Positions 53,360 to 64,000 of a stretch of DNA of 64,000 nucleotides are shown piece by piece; within the stretch, counting starts at the first letter, position 1, and each line of letters opens with the position of its first letter. Source of the stretch: Rhizobiaceae bacterium (GTDB lineage: Bacteria; Pseudomonadota; Alphaproteobacteria; Rhizobiales; Rhizobiaceae). The notes below the pieces were generated by a model. The model saw nothing but the letters and a program-made list of their open reading frames with translations. It was not told the DNA's origin and searched no databases. The position numbers and the translations under genes are program-made. The DNA lies in contig JAHBYU010000003.1 of assembly GCA_019635775.1 (NCBI GenBank), positions 23,686-87,685 of the forward strand, in the 5' to 3' direction.

Positions 53360-53782
53360 TCAGCTGGCGTCGACCTCATCCGCCAACGCCTTCACCAGAT
53401 CGATTGTCCGCCGTCGCACTTTAGGGTCGGCTATCCGGACGAATGCCCGGTTGAGTTGCAACCCTTCCATACTGGTGCAGAACTCGATGGCAAAGTTTGT
53501 CGAACTGTCTTCCGAGAAGCCAACTGGCCGATTTTCCTCGCCCGGGGCGCCTTCGAAAAAGAAGGCCACCGGAACGTTCATTATGTTAGCGATCGCCTGC
53601 AGGCGGCTCGCACCGACGCGGTTGGTCCCCTTCTCATATTTCTGAATCTGCTGGAAAGTAATGCCAAGGCTCTCCCCCAGCTTTTCCTGGCTCATTCCCA
53701 ACATGTTGCGGCGAAGCCGAATCCTGCTCCCGACATGCATATCTGTCGGGTTTGGCCTCTTCTTGTTGTCTGTGTCTGCCAT
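53360..53782 (-). CDS. praR: XRE/Cro-family regulator, PraR-like
   Basis: This 140-residue regulator has a helix-turn-helix at about residues 18-75 (RRNMLGMSQEKLGESLGITF, then QQIQKYEKGTNRVGASRLQA) and a C-terminal helical dimerisation part. Sequence and position between lnt and metK match PraR of rhizobia, known in Azorhizobium and Rhizobium as a repressor affecting symbiosis, biofilm and lectin-type adhesins. A good ribosome binding site (AGGAA) precedes the ATG. The symbol is by resemblance. Confidence 0.85.
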   Translation of the reverse strand: MADTDNKKRPNPTDMHVGSRIRLRRNMLGMSQEKLGESLGITFQQIQKYEKGTNRVGASRLQAIANIMNVPVAFFFEGAPGEENRPVGFSEDSSTNFAIEFCTSMEGLQLNRAFVRIADPKVRRRTIDLVKALADEVDAS

Positions 53783-53908
53783 CTTGTTCCTGCCGGTGCG
53801 GCCGGCTCATAGTGTTCTTGTTTTCATCCGCCGCATTCGCAATTCCCCAACGATGCGACAAGCCTAGCCTTTTGGCCGATCATTTATGAGATTCTGATAT
53901 AACCTGTG

Positions 53909-55495
53909 TCAATTCGCCCTGAACTTTTCCTGCATAAATCCGGTAACGGCCAGAAGCCCGAAAAACGCTGTTAGCAGAAGGCCGATGCGCGCGCGCCACG
54001 GCACGAGGGCGCCTTGCGAAGGAGACACTGCGACTTGCGTGTCGATACTGTCCCTAACGTTCAGCGCCAGCGCATCCACGACACGACCTCGTGCATCGAT
54101 AACGCCTGAGATGCCATTGTTTGCCGCGCGCAGCAGGGGAATTCCGTTCTCTACCGCCCGGATCTGTGCCTGCCTGAAATGCTGGTACGGACCGGGAGTA
54201 TCTCCGAACCAGGCATCATTGGTCACGTTCAGAACAAGGCCGGCTGACTCTGCGTCAGACGAGACCATATCAGGAAAGATTATTTCATAGCAGATAAAGG
54301 GAACGGCCGCCATACCGCCCGGCACGACGATGGCAGGGCGCTGGCTGCCGGGCTCGAAGTTCATAGGTCCAGCAACAAGCTGCTCGATGCCAAAGCGCTT
54401 TGCGAGGCCGGAAAACGGAATGTATTCGCCGAACGGTACGAGATGCACCTTGTCGACCGCGTCGACGATCTCGCCATTGTCGTCGATGGCGATGACCGAG
54501 TTGTAATAGAGCGTAGTAGCGGAACTCTTCTCCTCCCTTACCACGCCGGCTATCAGCATCTGCCCCGGCTTCAGCATCTCGCCGATCGTTGCCAGGGCGT
54601 CTGGCCGCTCCGTGAACAGAAATGGCACGGACGTTTCCGGCCAGAGGATAAGCTGCGGCTTCGGTGTACCTTCGGCGACAGGCCGGGAAGACAGTTCAAG
54701 CATCGTGGAGAATATGCGGTCGCGCACGCCCTCGTCCCACTTTTCCGACAAATCGATTGACGGCTGCACGATCCTGGCGGCGACCTCGGAGGAGGGCCCA
54801 GGCAGCGGGGTATTCAGCATGATCAGGCCAAAGATGGCATGGACGGCGACCAGAAGGGCGGCGAGGGCGAGGCCGATCCCGCTCCTCCTCTGCTGCCCGA
54901 CGAGAAGCGCTGGCGCGGAAAACACAAACACTACCAGCGCATTCATACCGGTGACACCGACCACCGCCACGCTTTGCATCAGCAGCGGCGTCGGCATGGC
55001 CGCAAAACCTATCGGGTTCCAGGGGAAGCCTGTTAGCATGAAGGTCCGGAGCCACTCGGCCAGCCCGAAGCCGAAGGCAAGCGCAGCAAGACGCGTCACT
55101 CCGCTTGTCCAGAACAGCCGCGCGACGGTGGCCGCGACGGCGTAGAAGAACGCCATAAGGATCGGAATGCCGACGACAGCGAAAGGCAGCGCCCATGCGA
55201 AGCTTTCTGCTTCGACCAGCACTGCGCCCCCTATCCACCAAAGCCCGGCGAGGAAATACCCGAAGCCAAACCACCAGCCGGTCGCGAAGGCCGGAATGAG
55301 CCTTTTAAGGACGTTGCGCGAACCGTCCGCCGTGACGCCGTCAAGCAGCCATACGAGCACCGGAAACGATATGAATCCGACGGCAAAGAAATCGTAAGGG
55401 GCTTGCGTGAGAGTCAAAAAGGCGCCGGCAACGAAGGCCACGGCCAACCTGCGCCAACCCCAAAGCAGAATTATTCGCCCTGCCAGGCGCTCCAT
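53909..55495 (-). CDS. lnt: Apolipoprotein N-acyltransferase Lnt
   Basis: This 528-residue inner-membrane enzyme adds the third acyl chain to lipoproteins. About six hydrophobic segments fill the first 210 residues. The nitrilase domain carries the full triad: Glu in [13 protein letters not shown], Lys in [15 protein letters not shown] and Cys in [11 protein letters not shown]. The start at [11 protein letters not shown] is chosen over a 23-codon extension. It is 126 nt upstream of praR. Confidence 0.95.
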   Translation of the reverse strand: MERLAGRIILLWGWRRLAVAFVAGAFLTLTQAPYDFFAVGFISFPVLVWLLDGVTADGSRNVLKRLIPAFATGWWFGFGYFLAGLWWIGGAVLVEAESFAWALPFAVVGIPILMAFFYAVAATVARLFWTSGVTRLAALAFGFGLAEWLRTFMLTGFPWNPIGFAAMPTPLLMQSVAVVGVTGMNALVVFVFSAPALLVGQQRRSGIGLALAALLVAVHAIFGLIMLNTPLPGPSSEVAARIVQPSIDLSEKWDEGVRDRIFSTMLELSSRPVAEGTPKPQLILWPETSVPFLFTERPDALATIGEMLKPGQMLIAGVVREEKSSATTLYYNSVIAIDDNGEIVDAVDKVHLVPFGEYIPFSGLAKRFGIEQLVAGPMNFEPGSQRPAIVVPGGMAAVPFICYEIIFPDMVSSDAESAGLVLNVTNDAWFGDTPGPYQHFRQAQIRAVENGIPLLRAANNGISGVIDARGRVVDALALNVRDSIDTQVAVSPSQGALVPWRARIGLLLTAFFGLLAVTGFMQEKFRAN

Positions 55496-55613
55496 GCGCG
55501 GTTGGCCCCCGTCCTGTTTTCCCGCCTTGGGCTGCAGCAGCCGGTCAGGCGTCGGTAGAATCACTCGACGGACGTTAAAGCAACTTTGGGTGCTGTTGAA
55601 TCGGTTGCCGTCT

Positions 55614-56699
55614 TCAGGATGAGGATGTCTGCTCGGACCGGGCCGCGCGTCGTCGCCGCTCGGCCTTGCCGCTGTCTACGATCCGAACGCGTTTCACGCG
55701 GCGGGGGTCGGCGTCGAGGACATGAAACTCGAAGCCCGGGACTGCCTGTACGACCTCGCCGCGCGTCGGAACCCGGCCAAGCGTGTTGAAAACCATTCCG
55801 CCGATCGTGTCGACATACTCGCCGTGCTCGCCCGGCTTGAACTGATCGCCGATTGTCTTCGCGACCTCGTCGATCTCGGCCTTGCCGTCGACGATGTAGA
55901 TACCGTCGCCTGCCTGCGTGATCGTCGGCTGCTCGTCGTCGTGCTCGTCTTCGATATCGCCGACAACCGTCTCCACGATGTCCTCGAGCGATACCAGCCC
56001 GTCTGTACCGCCATACTCGTCGATAACGAGCGCCATCTGCGTGCGGCTCGCTTGCATGCGTGCCATCAGGTCGGAGGCGAGCATGGATGGCGGCACGAAA
56101 AGAACCGTGCGCATGAGATTGAGATCTGCCACGGTCTTGCTCATGTCCACATTGGCGAAATCGAGCGTCGGAGCGGCACCCTTGGCCAGGTTCCTGGACT
56201 TACCAACACGCGCAAGGCGGGTTATGTGGGCCAGAACGTCTCGGATGTGAACCATTCCGCGCGGATCGTCGAGCGTCTCTGCATACACCGGCATGCGGGA
56301 ATGCCCCGATTGCTCGAAGATGTTCATCAACTCGCCAAGCGTGATGTTGATTTCCACGGCCTCGATGTCTGCGCGGGGGATCATGACGTCCTCGACGCGA
56401 ACTTCGCGCAACCTCAGGATGTTGTTGAGCATCGCCCGCTCGCCTGGCGAGAAGGCTTCTTCGCCTGCTGCGTCGGTCTCCGCCAACGCATCGGCGATCT
56501 CCTCCCGGAGGGTGGCACCATTCTTGTGTTTGAAGAGGTTCGCCAACCGCTCGAAGATGGACGACCGGGCAGCCGGTAATCCCGTTGCCGCGGCCGGCGG
56601 CATAGACTGTCCGGGACTCGAACTCGGCCCGTCTTCGTTCTGTTCGGCTTTCGCACCCCCTGTCTCGGCAGGTGCGGCAGTCACTGGACTATCGTTCAT
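55614..56699 (-). CDS. CorC/HlyC-family CBS-domain protein
   Basis: This 361-residue protein lacks the DUF21 membrane domain and is CorC-like. The N-terminal 90 residues are low complexity (Ala/Pro/Glu). A CBS pair spans about 105-255 ([60 protein letters not shown]). A C-terminal transporter-associated domain follows ([17 protein letters not shown]). The family is linked to Mg/Co efflux. The start at [10 protein letters not shown] follows a 42-codon rejected extension. It lies 29 nt after ybeY. Confidence 0.9.
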   Translation of the reverse strand: MNDSPVTAAPAETGGAKAEQNEDGPSSSPGQSMPPAAATGLPAARSSIFERLANLFKHKNGATLREEIADALAETDAAGEEAFSPGERAMLNNILRLREVRVEDVMIPRADIEAVEINITLGELMNIFEQSGHSRMPVYAETLDDPRGMVHIRDVLAHITRLARVGKSRNLAKGAAPTLDFANVDMSKTVADLNLMRTVLFVPPSMLASDLMARMQASRTQMALVIDEYGGTDGLVSLEDIVETVVGDIEDEHDDEQPTITQAGDGIYIVDGKAEIDEVAKTIGDQFKPGEHGEYVDTIGGMVFNTLGRVPTRGEVVQAVPGFEFHVLDADPRRVKRVRIVDSGKAERRRRAARSEQTSSS

Positions 56700-56727
56700 C
56701 GCGGTCTGGTTGGTTTCCAATTTTCTG

Positions 56728-57240
56728 TTACGCGTAGGGATCGGGAATAGCAAGCCTTGTGAGCGCTTGCCTTTCAAGGGCTTCCATTCGCTCCGCCTCC
56801 TCTTGCTCCTCGTGATCGTAGCCAAGCAGATGCAGCAGCCCGTGGACCACTAGGTGGATGATATGGTGCTCCAGCGGCTTGTCTTCCAGTTCGGCCTCGC
56901 GCGTCACGGTTTCCGCAGCAAGAACGATGTCACCCAGCATTGGCGGTAGAGCCTCGCCCGTCCGGACAGGAAAGGCGTGAAAGGAGAGCACGTTTGTCGG
57001 CTTGTCCTTGCCCCGCCAGCCGGCGTTCAACGTACGGATATGCGCATCATCGGAAAAGACGACGCTGAGTTCGGAATTGCCTCCGACCCCTGCTTCCCGA
57101 AGGCCTGCCGCCACAGCTTTGCCGACAAGCGTCCGGAGACGGCGGCCGTTCGGCCAGTTTCCGGCTTCCACGGCTATATCGATTGAAATGGCGGGCTTTT
57201 TCGAGGGCATACGATCGGATGCGGCCTTTCGGCCGACCAT
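56728..57240 (-). CDS. ybeY: rRNA maturation endoribonuclease YbeY
   Basis: This protein has 170 residues. The zinc motif [20 protein letters not shown] contains the HxxxHxxxxxH ligands. The preceding segment [10 protein letters not shown] is also conserved. YbeY processes 16S rRNA 3' ends and takes part in ribosome quality control. The start at 57240 has GGAGAG 5 nt upstream; an inner ATG at 57210 has none. It directly follows phoH (2 nt), the usual order. Confidence 0.95.
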   Translation of the reverse strand: MVGRKAASDRMPSKKPAISIDIAVEAGNWPNGRRLRTLVGKAVAAGLREAGVGGNSELSVVFSDDAHIRTLNAGWRGKDKPTNVLSFHAFPVRTGEALPPMLGDIVLAAETVTREAELEDKPLEHHIIHLVVHGLLHLLGYDHEEQEEAERMEALERQALTRLAIPDPYA

Positions 57241-57242
57241 GG

Positions 57243-58304
57243 CTACTCTCCGTCGACACCGAGACCGCGCGCCATTTTGGCATCCCGGTCGTAGGCCTTG
57301 ACGATTTCGGCCACCAGAGGATGGCGAACGACGTCTGCATCGTTGAAGCGCACGGTGACCGCGCCGGGGATGCCGTCGAGGACGCGAAGCGCCTCAACAA
57401 GGCCCGACTTGGTGTTTGGCGGCAGGTCGATCTGCGTTGGATCGCCCGTGATGATCATGCGCGACCCCTCGCCGAGGCGCGTCAGAAACATCTTCATCTG
57501 CATAGGCGTGGTATTCTGCGCCTCGTCGAGAATAACGGCCGAGTGGGCGAGCGTCCGGCCACGCATGAAGGCGAGCGGCGCGATCTCGATAACCTCAGCG
57601 GTGATCGCCCGTTCGACCTTGTCGGCCGGCATCATGTCGTAGAGCGCGTCATAAAGCGGCCTGAGATAAGGGTCGACCTTTTCCTTCATGTCCCCGGGCA
57701 GGAATCCCAGCCGTTCGCCGGCCTCGACCGCGGGGCGGGACAGGATGATGCGTTCGACCATCCCGCGTTCGAGCAGCATCGCGGCATGGGCGACAGCCAG
57801 ATAGGTCTTTCCGGTGCCGGCCGGGCCGATGCCGAATACGAGTTCGGATCGTTCAAGCGCCCGCATATAGGCGTCCTGGTTCAGCGAACGGGCATAGATG
57901 GTACGCTTGCGCGTGGAAATCTGCGCCGCGGCCATCTTGCCCTTGCGCTCAAGCGTCGGCAGGGTCAGCTGGTCGTCTGCCGCTACCGCCATGCGTACCG
58001 CGCCATCGACATCGGACTGGCCGATATCCGCACCCTTCTGGAGGATGGCATAAAGGGTGTCGAGCGCCCTGCGGGCCTGTTCGGAGGCTTCGGCCGACCC
58101 CGTGATGGTCAGCTGGTTGCCGCGTGAGCGGATGTCGACGCCAAGCTTCTGCTCCAGCCGGGCGAGATTTTCGTCGAATTGTCCGTAAAGCGCGCTCGCC
58201 AGCCGGTTGTTGTCGAAGGTGAGAACTATGTGCGCCATGTCGGAAGCCCCCGTTGCCGGCCCGGATGCGGGACGGGCGGGCTTCTTCAGTTCGGTAGCGC
58301 TCAA
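57243..58304 (-). CDS. phoH: PhoH-family ATPase
   Basis: This 353-residue cytoplasmic ATPase has an N-terminal RNA-binding-like segment, then Walker [38 protein letters not shown] and Walker [20 protein letters not shown]. The start is probably TTG at 58304, since AGGAGAG lies 6 nt before it and no ATG gives a full protein. It lies 19 nt downstream of miaB, in the conserved miaB-phoH-ybeY-corC-lnt string. Confidence 0.92.
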   Translation of the reverse strand: MSATELKKPARPASGPATGASDMAHIVLTFDNNRLASALYGQFDENLARLEQKLGVDIRSRGNQLTITGSAEASEQARRALDTLYAILQKGADIGQSDVDGAVRMAVAADDQLTLPTLERKGKMAAAQISTRKRTIYARSLNQDAYMRALERSELVFGIGPAGTGKTYLAVAHAAMLLERGMVERIILSRPAVEAGERLGFLPGDMKEKVDPYLRPLYDALYDMMPADKVERAITAEVIEIAPLAFMRGRTLAHSAVILDEAQNTTPMQMKMFLTRLGEGSRMIITGDPTQIDLPPNTKSGLVEALRVLDGIPGAVTVRFNDADVVRHPLVAEIVKAYDRDAKMARGLGVDGE

Positions 58305-58323
58305 ACGTCTCTCCTGACAGGGT

Positions 58324-59739
58324 TCAGACCGGTTCGGCAAACAGGCTGTTGTGACCCGTCCGCGTGATTCGCACAGTGATAATGTCACCGATTTCGCCGG
58401 CCGTCTCATCAACAACGACGGGCTGCAGCCAAGGCGAGCGACCGACGCGCTGAGCGTGCTGCCTGCCCGGCTTTTCGATCAGCAAGTCCATCGTCTTGCC
58501 GGACATTGCCAGGTTGAAAGCATGCATCTGCGTGCTCAGAAGCGCCTGAAGACGTTGCAGCCGCTCGTCTTTTACCGCTTCTGCGACATGATCCTTCATA
58601 TCTGCTCCAGGAGTGCCCGGGCGCGGCGAATATTTGAACGAATAGGCCTGCGCATATTCCACGGAGCGGATCAGCTCCATCGTGTCCTCGAAATCCGCGT
58701 CCGTTTCGCCGGGGAAGCCAACAATGAAGTCGCCGGAAAGCGCCATGTCGGGCCGCGCTGCGCGGATGCGCTCGATCAGCCTGATATAGTCGGCAGCCTT
58801 GTGGCGGCGGTTCATGGCCTTCAGGATGCGGTCCGAGCCCGCCTGTACCGGCAGGTGAAGATACGGCATCAGCGAGGGCAGGTCGCGATGCGCCTCGATC
58901 AACTCGTCGTCCATGTCGCGCGGATGGCTCGTGGTGTAGCGCAGGCGGGCTATGCCGGGGATTTCGGCAAGCCGGTACAACAGCCGACCCAAGCCCCATT
59001 CTCTCCCGTCCGGGCCTTCGCCGTGCCAGGCGTTTACGTTCTGGCCGAGCAGGGTGAGCTCTCGAACACCCGCCTCTGCAAGCTTCATTGCCTCCGCCAC
59101 GATCTGGGAGACAGGCCGAGAGACCTCCGAGCCACGCGTATAGGGTACCACGCAGAAGGTGCAGAACTTGTCACAGCCTTCCTGTACGGTCAGGAAGGCC
59201 GTTACGCCGCGCCCGATGATCTCGGAACGGCGGGGTTTTGGCAGGTGCTCGAACTTGTCCTCGATTGCGTACTCGGTCTCCACGATCTTCTCGCCGCGCC
59301 GGGCGCGGCGCAAAGCCTCCGGCAGCCGGTGATAGGTCTGGGGGCCGATCACGAGGTCCACAGCCGATTGCCGGCGAATGATCTCGCGTCCCTCCGCCTG
59401 CGCCACGCAGCCGGCCACACCGATGACCATCTCATGCCCGCGCGCTGCGCGTTCAGCCTTCAGCGCCTTGATGCGGCCAAGCTCGGAATAGACCTTTTCC
59501 GCAGCTTTCTCGCGGATATGGCAGGTGTTCAGGAGAACGAGATCGGCTTCCTCGATTCTGTCTGTGCCCGCATAGCCGTCCGCCGCCAGCGCGTCGGACA
59601 TGCGCTGGCTGTCATAGACGTTCATCTGGCATCCATAGGTCTTGACGAAGACCTTCTTCGTTGAGGCCGTCGCCGGATAGGCAGCCTTACCCTCGGATAC
59701 TTCGTCTGAGCCTGTCAGTTCTTCTTGTTCCAGTTCCAT
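58324..59739 (-). CDS. miaB: tRNA-2-methylthio-N6-dimethylallyladenosine synthase MiaB
   Basis: This 471-residue radical SAM methylthiotransferase modifies A37 of tRNAs. The N-terminal UPF0004 domain has three cluster cysteines ([28 protein letters not shown]). The radical SAM motif is [17 protein letters not shown], and a TRAM domain lies at the C-terminus. Length and motifs are complete. Confidence 0.96.
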   Translation of the reverse strand: MELEQEELTGSDEVSEGKAAYPATASTKKVFVKTYGCQMNVYDSQRMSDALAADGYAGTDRIEEADLVLLNTCHIREKAAEKVYSELGRIKALKAERAARGHEMVIGVAGCVAQAEGREIIRRQSAVDLVIGPQTYHRLPEALRRARRGEKIVETEYAIEDKFEHLPKPRRSEIIGRGVTAFLTVQEGCDKFCTFCVVPYTRGSEVSRPVSQIVAEAMKLAEAGVRELTLLGQNVNAWHGEGPDGREWGLGRLLYRLAEIPGIARLRYTTSHPRDMDDELIEAHRDLPSLMPYLHLPVQAGSDRILKAMNRRHKAADYIRLIERIRAARPDMALSGDFIVGFPGETDADFEDTMELIRSVEYAQAYSFKYSPRPGTPGADMKDHVAEAVKDERLQRLQALLSTQMHAFNLAMSGKTMDLLIEKPGRQHAQRVGRSPWLQPVVVDETAGEIGDIITVRITRTGHNSLFAEPV

Positions 59740-59797
59740 CAGGCGGCTTTTAGAGGGTTTTCACGACAAAAAACAGACGGTCGCCCGACTTCCGATT

Positions 59798-60622
59798 CTA
59801 TCCCTTGGGCTCAGATTTTCGCGCCCCGCTGGGAACCGGGCTGGCCAGCGCCTCGACGAGCATTGCGCGCACCTCTGACTCGGCGCGCCGCGTCACGGCC
59901 TTGCGGTCGTCGCCCGCGGAGAATTCGATGGGCTCGCCGAAATGAAGTTCGACGTCGACCGCACCCTCCTTGAGCAGCGCGGCGGCATGGTGCGCCAATT
60001 CCGCATCGCCTATCCAGGAAGCTATGTGTCTGTGCTGACGCCCCATCGGCAGGCCCTGGACGCGTGTGTAGGCAATCGCCAGCGGTTGGATATAGACCTT
60101 GCTCACCGCGCCTTCGGTGATCGCCTTCGTCGCAGCACCGAAAAGCGTGCTCTTGAATGGCAGAACCATGTTGCCATCGCCGGTTGTACCCTCCGCGAAA
60201 AGCACGATTGCGGCGTCTTCTGCCAGCCTGCGCGCGATCTCCCCTGCCTGTTCGCCGGACGCGCGTCTGCGTTCACGCTCGACGAAGATGGTGCGCTGCA
60301 GGCGGGCGAGAAAGCCGATCAGCGGCCATCTGGCCATCTCGGACTTGGCTATGAACGAAACCTCGCAGCGCGAGGAGATGACCGGGATGTCGGTCCAAGA
60401 CACATGGTTTGCGGCGATAATCAGCGGACGTTTTTCGGTCAGCCGGCCCTTCTGGTACACGCGAAATCCGAGCGCACGAACATTCAGGCTGTGCCAGAGG
60501 CGTGGCACCCGACGCTCGTTGAGCAGGCTTGTCGCGATGGCGACAAGTTGCACGGGGAGCAGCGTCAGTGTCGTGACTGTAACGAAGCCGAGCGCGGCAA
60601 CCAGCCTGATCCTGCCGAACAT
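59798..60622 (-). CDS. 1-acyl-sn-glycerol-3-phosphate acyltransferase (PlsC family)
   Basis: This 274-residue membrane acyltransferase has one N-terminal hydrophobic helix. The HxxxxD motif is NHVSWTD near residue 73, with the partner motif VLFAEGTTGDG near 140-150. It makes phosphatidic acid or acylates ornithine lipid precursors, depending on subfamily, which cannot be settled here. It is upstream of miaB on the same strand. Confidence 0.9.
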   Translation of the reverse strand: MFGRIRLVAALGFVTVTTLTLLPVQLVAIATSLLNERRVPRLWHSLNVRALGFRVYQKGRLTEKRPLIIAANHVSWTDIPVISSRCEVSFIAKSEMARWPLIGFLARLQRTIFVERERRRASGEQAGEIARRLAEDAAIVLFAEGTTGDGNMVLPFKSTLFGAATKAITEGAVSKVYIQPLAIAYTRVQGLPMGRQHRHIASWIGDAELAHHAAALLKEGAVDVELHFGEPIEFSAGDDRKAVTRRAESEVRAMLVEALASPVPSGARKSEPKG

Positions 60623-60700
60623 TGGAGCGCCTGCTTTGAAGACCCGACGACGAAGAGGAGTTTTGCCTTCGCGTGGAACTTACGTTTCCTGCGATAGCCG

Positions 60701-61192
60701 CTAGCGAAGATCGCGCCGCATGACAAGCGCGCCCTTCCGCCCCTCCTTTGTCTCGTAATAGCCGGGCCGCTTTCCGACCTCGAAGAAACCGAGCCTGCGA
60801 TAGAGCGCGATTGCCGGCATGTTGGTTTCGTCAACTTCAAGGAACAGGGCTTCGGCGCGCTGACTGTGCAGCTCGCGAAGCACTGCGTCCATCAGGCGCC
60901 AGCCCAATCCCTGCCGCCTGTGCGTGCGGGCAACCGCGACGGTGAGGATCTCGGCTTCGCCAGCGGCCAGCCGCGCCAGCACGAAGCCGACCGGCGGTGT
61001 TCCGCCATGACCGGTTTCGCGGGCGGCATAGCCGAACACGGTGTCCTGGCCAAGCAGGCCCAGGAACTCCCCGTCAGTCCACGGGCGCACGAAATCCTCC
61101 CGGTGGATCGCGGAGATCGCGGGGCTGTCTCCCGGGCCGAGCGGCTCAAGCGCATAGTCGCGCTGCTTTGGCGTCAGAAAGGGTATGCGCAT
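60701..61192 (-). CDS. rimI: Ribosomal protein S18 alanine N-acetyltransferase RimI
   Basis: This 163-residue GNAT acetyltransferase has the acetyl-CoA motif VAVARTHRRQGLGWRLMDAV (R-x-x-G-x-G/A), AEALFLEVDETNMPAIALYR and the closing RRLGFFEVGKRPGYY. Its position 33 nt after tsaB is a widespread arrangement and supports RimI rather than another GNAT. Confidence 0.9.
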   Translation of the reverse strand: MRIPFLTPKQRDYALEPLGPGDSPAISAIHREDFVRPWTDGEFLGLLGQDTVFGYAARETGHGGTPPVGFVLARLAAGEAEILTVAVARTHRRQGLGWRLMDAVLRELHSQRAEALFLEVDETNMPAIALYRRLGFFEVGKRPGYYETKEGRKGALVMRRDLR

Positions 61193-61225
61193 TTGCGTCT
61201 TGTCGTTGGGCGTTTCCGGCCGCGA

Positions 61226-61903
61226 TCATGACCGGATTCGCGGCAACACGAAACCGGCCTGAGGCTTGGCGTCCGCTTCCCTTAGGTAAAGCGGTTTTGG
61301 CCGAACGTCGATGGACTTGTCTACACCCAGTCTTGCGTAGACGCCAATATCGGCGGTAGCGCCGCCGGGAACGATACGGATGTCCACACTTGCTGCGTTC
61401 GCCACTTCTGCGGAAGCGGAGCCGATTAGGATGCCCTTGTGTTTCTTTGCCAGGATTGCCGCGCCTTCAATGGTCGTCGCAACGGGCCCATTGGTGGCGA
61501 GCCCCGCTTCATCGAAGATTTCGACGTTGATCTCGCCACGTCCGCCATCCAGCGCCACCATGATCGCGCTTCCGGGATGTTGCGCGCGCGCCTGGGCGGC
61601 AAGACCCTCAAGCGTCGTCACGCCGACTGCCGGGATTTTCAAAGCCAGTGCAAGGCCCCGCGCGGTCGCCACGCCGACGCGAACGCCGGTGAACGATCCC
61701 GGCCCGACGGCGATGACGATCCTGTCGAGCGCACCGAAGTCCAGCCCAGCCTGCGCCAGCGCATCGGCGATCACGGTCATCAGGTGCTCGGCATGGCCTT
61801 TTCCGAGGTCGAGCTGCGTGCGCCCGAGTTCCTTTTCAGCATCGCTGTCATAGATGCAGGCCGCGCAAAGCGCGGACGCTGTATCTATGGCGAGAACAAT
61901 CAT
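61226..61903 (-). CDS. tsaB: tRNA threonylcarbamoyladenosine biosynthesis protein TsaB
   Basis: This 225-residue ASKHA-fold protein lacks the metal-binding site of TsaD. Typical segments are VLAIDTASALCAACIYD, IVIAVGPGSFTGVRVGVATA and MVALDGGRGEINVEIFD. It scaffolds TsaD/TsaE in t6A37 synthesis. It forms a unit with rimI downstream. Confidence 0.94.
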   Translation of the reverse strand: MIVLAIDTASALCAACIYDSDAEKELGRTQLDLGKGHAEHLMTVIADALAQAGLDFGALDRIVIAVGPGSFTGVRVGVATARGLALALKIPAVGVTTLEGLAAQARAQHPGSAIMVALDGGRGEINVEIFDEAGLATNGPVATTIEGAAILAKKHKGILIGSASAEVANAASVDIRIVPGGATADIGVYARLGVDKSIDVRPKPLYLREADAKPQAGFVLPRIRS

Positions 61904-61940
61904 TGCTGCCTTTCGCCTTCGTCTGTCGTTAGACGGGCTT

Positions 61941-64000
61941 CTATTGCGCCCGCTCCCGAGCCTTCAGTTTGAGACGACGCGCATGCAGGACCGGCTCGGT
62001 GTAGCCATTCGGCTGCTCACGGCCCTTGAAGACGAGGTCGCATGCCGCCTGGAAGGCGATGGAGCCGTCGAAGTCGGCTGCTATCGGCCGGTAGAGCGGA
62101 TCAGCTTCGTTCTGCTTGTCCACAACGGCAGCCATGCGCCGCATCGTCTCCATGACCTGCTCTCCGCTGCACACGCCGTGATACAGCCAGTTGGCAATGT
62201 GCTGCGAGGATATGCGCAGCGTTGCGCGATCTTCCATCAGCCCTACATCGTTGATGTCAGGCACCTTGGAGCACCCCACGCCCTGATCGACCCAGCGCAC
62301 GACGTAGCCGAGGATACCCTGTGCGTTGTTGTCGAGTTCCTGCTGTATTTCTTCCGACGTCCAGTTTGGACGCGTGGCGACGGGAATCGACAGGATGTCA
62401 TCGAGGCTGGCCTTCGGTCGGCTCTTCAGCCCCCCCTGAACGGCATGGACGTCAACCTTGTGATAATGCGTGGCGTGCAGCGTTGCCGCTGTGGGAGAAG
62501 GCACCCAAGCAGTGTTGGCACCGGCCTTAGGGTGCGCGATCTTCTGCTCCAGCATCGCCGACATCAGGTCGGGCATGGCCCACATCCCCTTGCCGATCTG
62601 TGCATGGCCGGAGAGGCCGCATTCCAGCCCGGTGTCCACATTCCATGCCTCATAGGCAGAAATCCATGCGGCCTGCTTCATGTCGCCCTTGCGGATCATC
62701 GGCCCCGCTTCCATCGACGTGTGGATCTCGTCGCCGGTGCGATCGAGGAAGCCGGTGTTGATGAAAACGACCCGTTCGCTCGCCGCGCGGATGCATTCCT
62801 TTAGGTTCACGGTGGTGCGCCGCTCCTCGTCCATGATGCCCATCTTGATAGTGTTGGGATTCATTCCGAGCAGTTTCTCGACACGGCCGAAGATCTCGAC
62901 CGCGAACGCCACCTCTTCAGGGCCGTGCATCTTCGGCTTCACGACGTACATCGATCCGGCGGCGGAATTCTTGCGGCGCCCGCCGGTCCCGATGTCATGC
63001 AGGGCGATAAGCGCCGTAATTGCGGCATCCATAATTCCTTCCGGTACCTCGTTGCCGTCACGGTCAAGGATCGCCGGGTTCGTCATGAGGTGTCCGACAT
63101 TGCGCACCAGTAGCAGCGAGCGGCATTTCAGTTCGAAGGTCGACCCGTCCGGGGCGGTATAGTCGAGATCAGGGTTGAGTCGGCGGGTAAACGTCTTGCC
63201 ACCCTTCGTCACTTCCTCGGAGAGGTCGCCCTTCATCAGGCCGAGCCAGTTGCGATAAGCGGCAACCTTGTCTTCAGCGTCCACTGCGGCCACGGAATCC
63301 TCGAAGTCCTGGATCGTCGTCAGGGCGGATTCGAGCCAGATGTCGGAGATGTGCGCCGAGTCCGCCTTGCCGATCGCGGAGGTGGAATCGATCAGGATCT
63401 CGATGTGAATGCCATTGTTGCGAAGCAGGATCTGGGTTGGCGCCGAGGTGTCCCCCAGATAGCCCACGAATTTTTCGGCCTGCCTGAGACCCGTTGCCTG
63501 CCCTGCGCCAAGAGACAGGACAAGCTGGCCGTCGACAACGGAAAGCGCTCTCACATCGCGCCAGTTGGCCCCCTCGAGAGGAACAGCATCGTCAAGGAAG
63601 TTGCGTGCCCAAGCGATAACCTTGCCGCCGCGGATAGGGTTGTAGTCCCTGCCCCTCTCGGCGCCACCCGTGTCGGCGATCGCGTCCGTACCGTAAAGCG
63701 CATCGTAGAGGGACCCCCAACGGGCGTTTGCGGCGTTCAGCGCGTAACGCGCGTTCATGACTGGAACGACGAGCTGCGGACCGGCAAGGCTAGCGATTTC
63801 CGGGTCGACGTTCTGCGTGCTGACTTGGAACGGCTCGCCTTCTGGAACGAGGTAGCCAATTTCCCGGAGGAACGCCTTGTAGTGTCCGATATCGATTGGG
63901 CCGCTGTTCGCCCGATGCCATGCATCGATTGTCGCCTGAAGTTCGTCACGACGCTTGAGAAGCGCGCGGTTCTTTGGCGCGAGTTCATGGACAATGTCGG
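61941..64000 (-). CDS. glcB: Malate synthase G (5' end beyond the window)
   Basis: The C-terminal 686 or so codons of malate synthase G (full length about 720) condense glyoxylate and acetyl-CoA to malate (EC 2.3.3.9). Recognised segments: [80 protein letters not shown] and [20 protein letters not shown]. The frame stays open to the right edge, so the start lies beyond base 64000. An apparent ATG at 63758 is internal. It ends 37 nt from tsaB. Confidence 0.96.
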   Translation of the reverse strand, partial: DIVHELAPKNRALLKRRDELQATIDAWHRANSGPIDIGHYKAFLREIGYLVPEGEPFQVSTQNVDPEIASLAGPQLVVPVMNARYALNAANARWGSLYDALYGTDAIADTGGAERGRDYNPIRGGKVIAWARNFLDDAVPLEGANWRDVRALSVVDGQLVLSLGAGQATGLRQAEKFVGYLGDTSAPTQILLRNNGIHIEILIDSTSAIGKADSAHISDIWLESALTTIQDFEDSVAAVDAEDKVAAYRNWLGLMKGDLSEEVTKGGKTFTRRLNPDLDYTAPDGSTFELKCRSLLLVRNVGHLMTNPAILDRDGNEVPEGIMDAAITALIALHDIGTGGRRKNSAAGSMYVVKPKMHGPEEVAFAVEIFGRVEKLLGMNPNTIKMGIMDEERRTTVNLKECIRAASERVVFINTGFLDRTGDEIHTSMEAGPMIRKGDMKQAAWISAYEAWNVDTGLECGLSGHAQIGKGMWAMPDLMSAMLEQKIAHPKAGANTAWVPSPTAATLHATHYHKVDVHAVQGGLKSRPKASLDDILSIPVATRPNWTSEEIQQELDNNAQGILGYVVRWVDQGVGCSKVPDINDVGLMEDRATLRISSQHIANWLYHGVCSGEQVMETMRRMAAVVDKQNEADPLYRPIAADFDGSIAFQAACDLVFKGREQPNGYTEPVLHARRLKLKARERAQ

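Noticed and set aside
63755-63994. Apparent end of the malate synthase gene at 63758 with another frame beyond it
   Set aside because: The glcB frame continues without stop to the window edge and encodes the expected [20 protein letters not shown] segment before residue MNARY. The other frame is a shadow, so there is no frameshift.
1-64000. CRISPR arrays, insertion sequences, prophage or other mobile elements
   Set aside because: No regularly spaced repeats, transposase or integrase genes, or long terminal repeats were seen. Gene order in the housekeeping blocks looks intact.

Overview
The window looks like a chromosomal segment of an alphaproteobacterium of the order Rhizobiales (Hyphomicrobiales), most likely Phyllobacteriaceae/Mesorhizobium-like. 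The basis is high GC, an ActS/ActR (RegB/RegA) pair, an Irr-type palindrome, IolR-type operators (GGAA-N6-TTCC), a praR-like regulator between lnt and metK, and single-nucleotide TGATG or 4-nt ATGA gene overlaps. This placement is an inference from gene content, not from a database search. No rRNA, tRNA, CRISPR array, insertion sequence or phage gene was seen. Both ends cut genes: an unidentified gene at the left and malate synthase G at the right.

Layout. 1-4.7 kb: redox two-component system actR-actS and the helicase gene hrpB. 4.7-17.8 kb: a myo-inositol locus, with a CUT2-type ABC transporter, a MocA-type oxidoreductase, iolR, an SDR, iolG and the catabolic genes iolC-iolD-iolE-(DUF3329)-iolB. 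Palindromes in both divergent spacers fit one IolR regulon. 17.8-20.9 kb: a TRAP transporter. 21.2-23.7 kb: a phosphonate side module (2H phosphoesterase of the DUF1045 type, phnM, phnN) with no C-P lyase core genes nearby. 23.7-29.8 kb: a six-gene iron operon (imelysin, bfd, bfr, di-haem oxidoreductase, second imelysin, Tat-exported DUF1513 protein) with a perfect Irr-type palindrome upstream. 30-37.7 kb: accessory metabolic genes, including an unusual DUF1989-DUF1989-GcvT fusion. 37.8-47.8 kb: a translation and RNA-processing operon, rimP-nusA-ylxR-infB-rbfA-truB-rpsO-pnp, with a promoter and an attenuator-like leader. 48-51.2 kb: a tripartite tricarboxylate transporter. 51.3-61.9 kb: housekeeping genes trmB, metK, praR, lnt, corC-like, ybeY, phoH, miaB, plsC-like, rimI, tsaB. 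61.9 kb to the end: glcB.

How the genes work together. The inositol locus imports a cyclitol or sugar, oxidises it (IolG), dehydrates it (IolE), opens the ring (IolD), isomerises it (IolB), and phosphorylates and probably cleaves it (the two-domain IolC). The final IolA step is not in the window. The iron operon combines periplasmic iron-binding and haem redox proteins with cytoplasmic storage (Bfr) and release (Bfd). The least explained gene is the 789-residue DUF1989-GcvT fusion, divergent from a kynurenine-formamidase-like hydrolase. The rimP leader and the Irr and IolR sites are the most testable regulatory observations.
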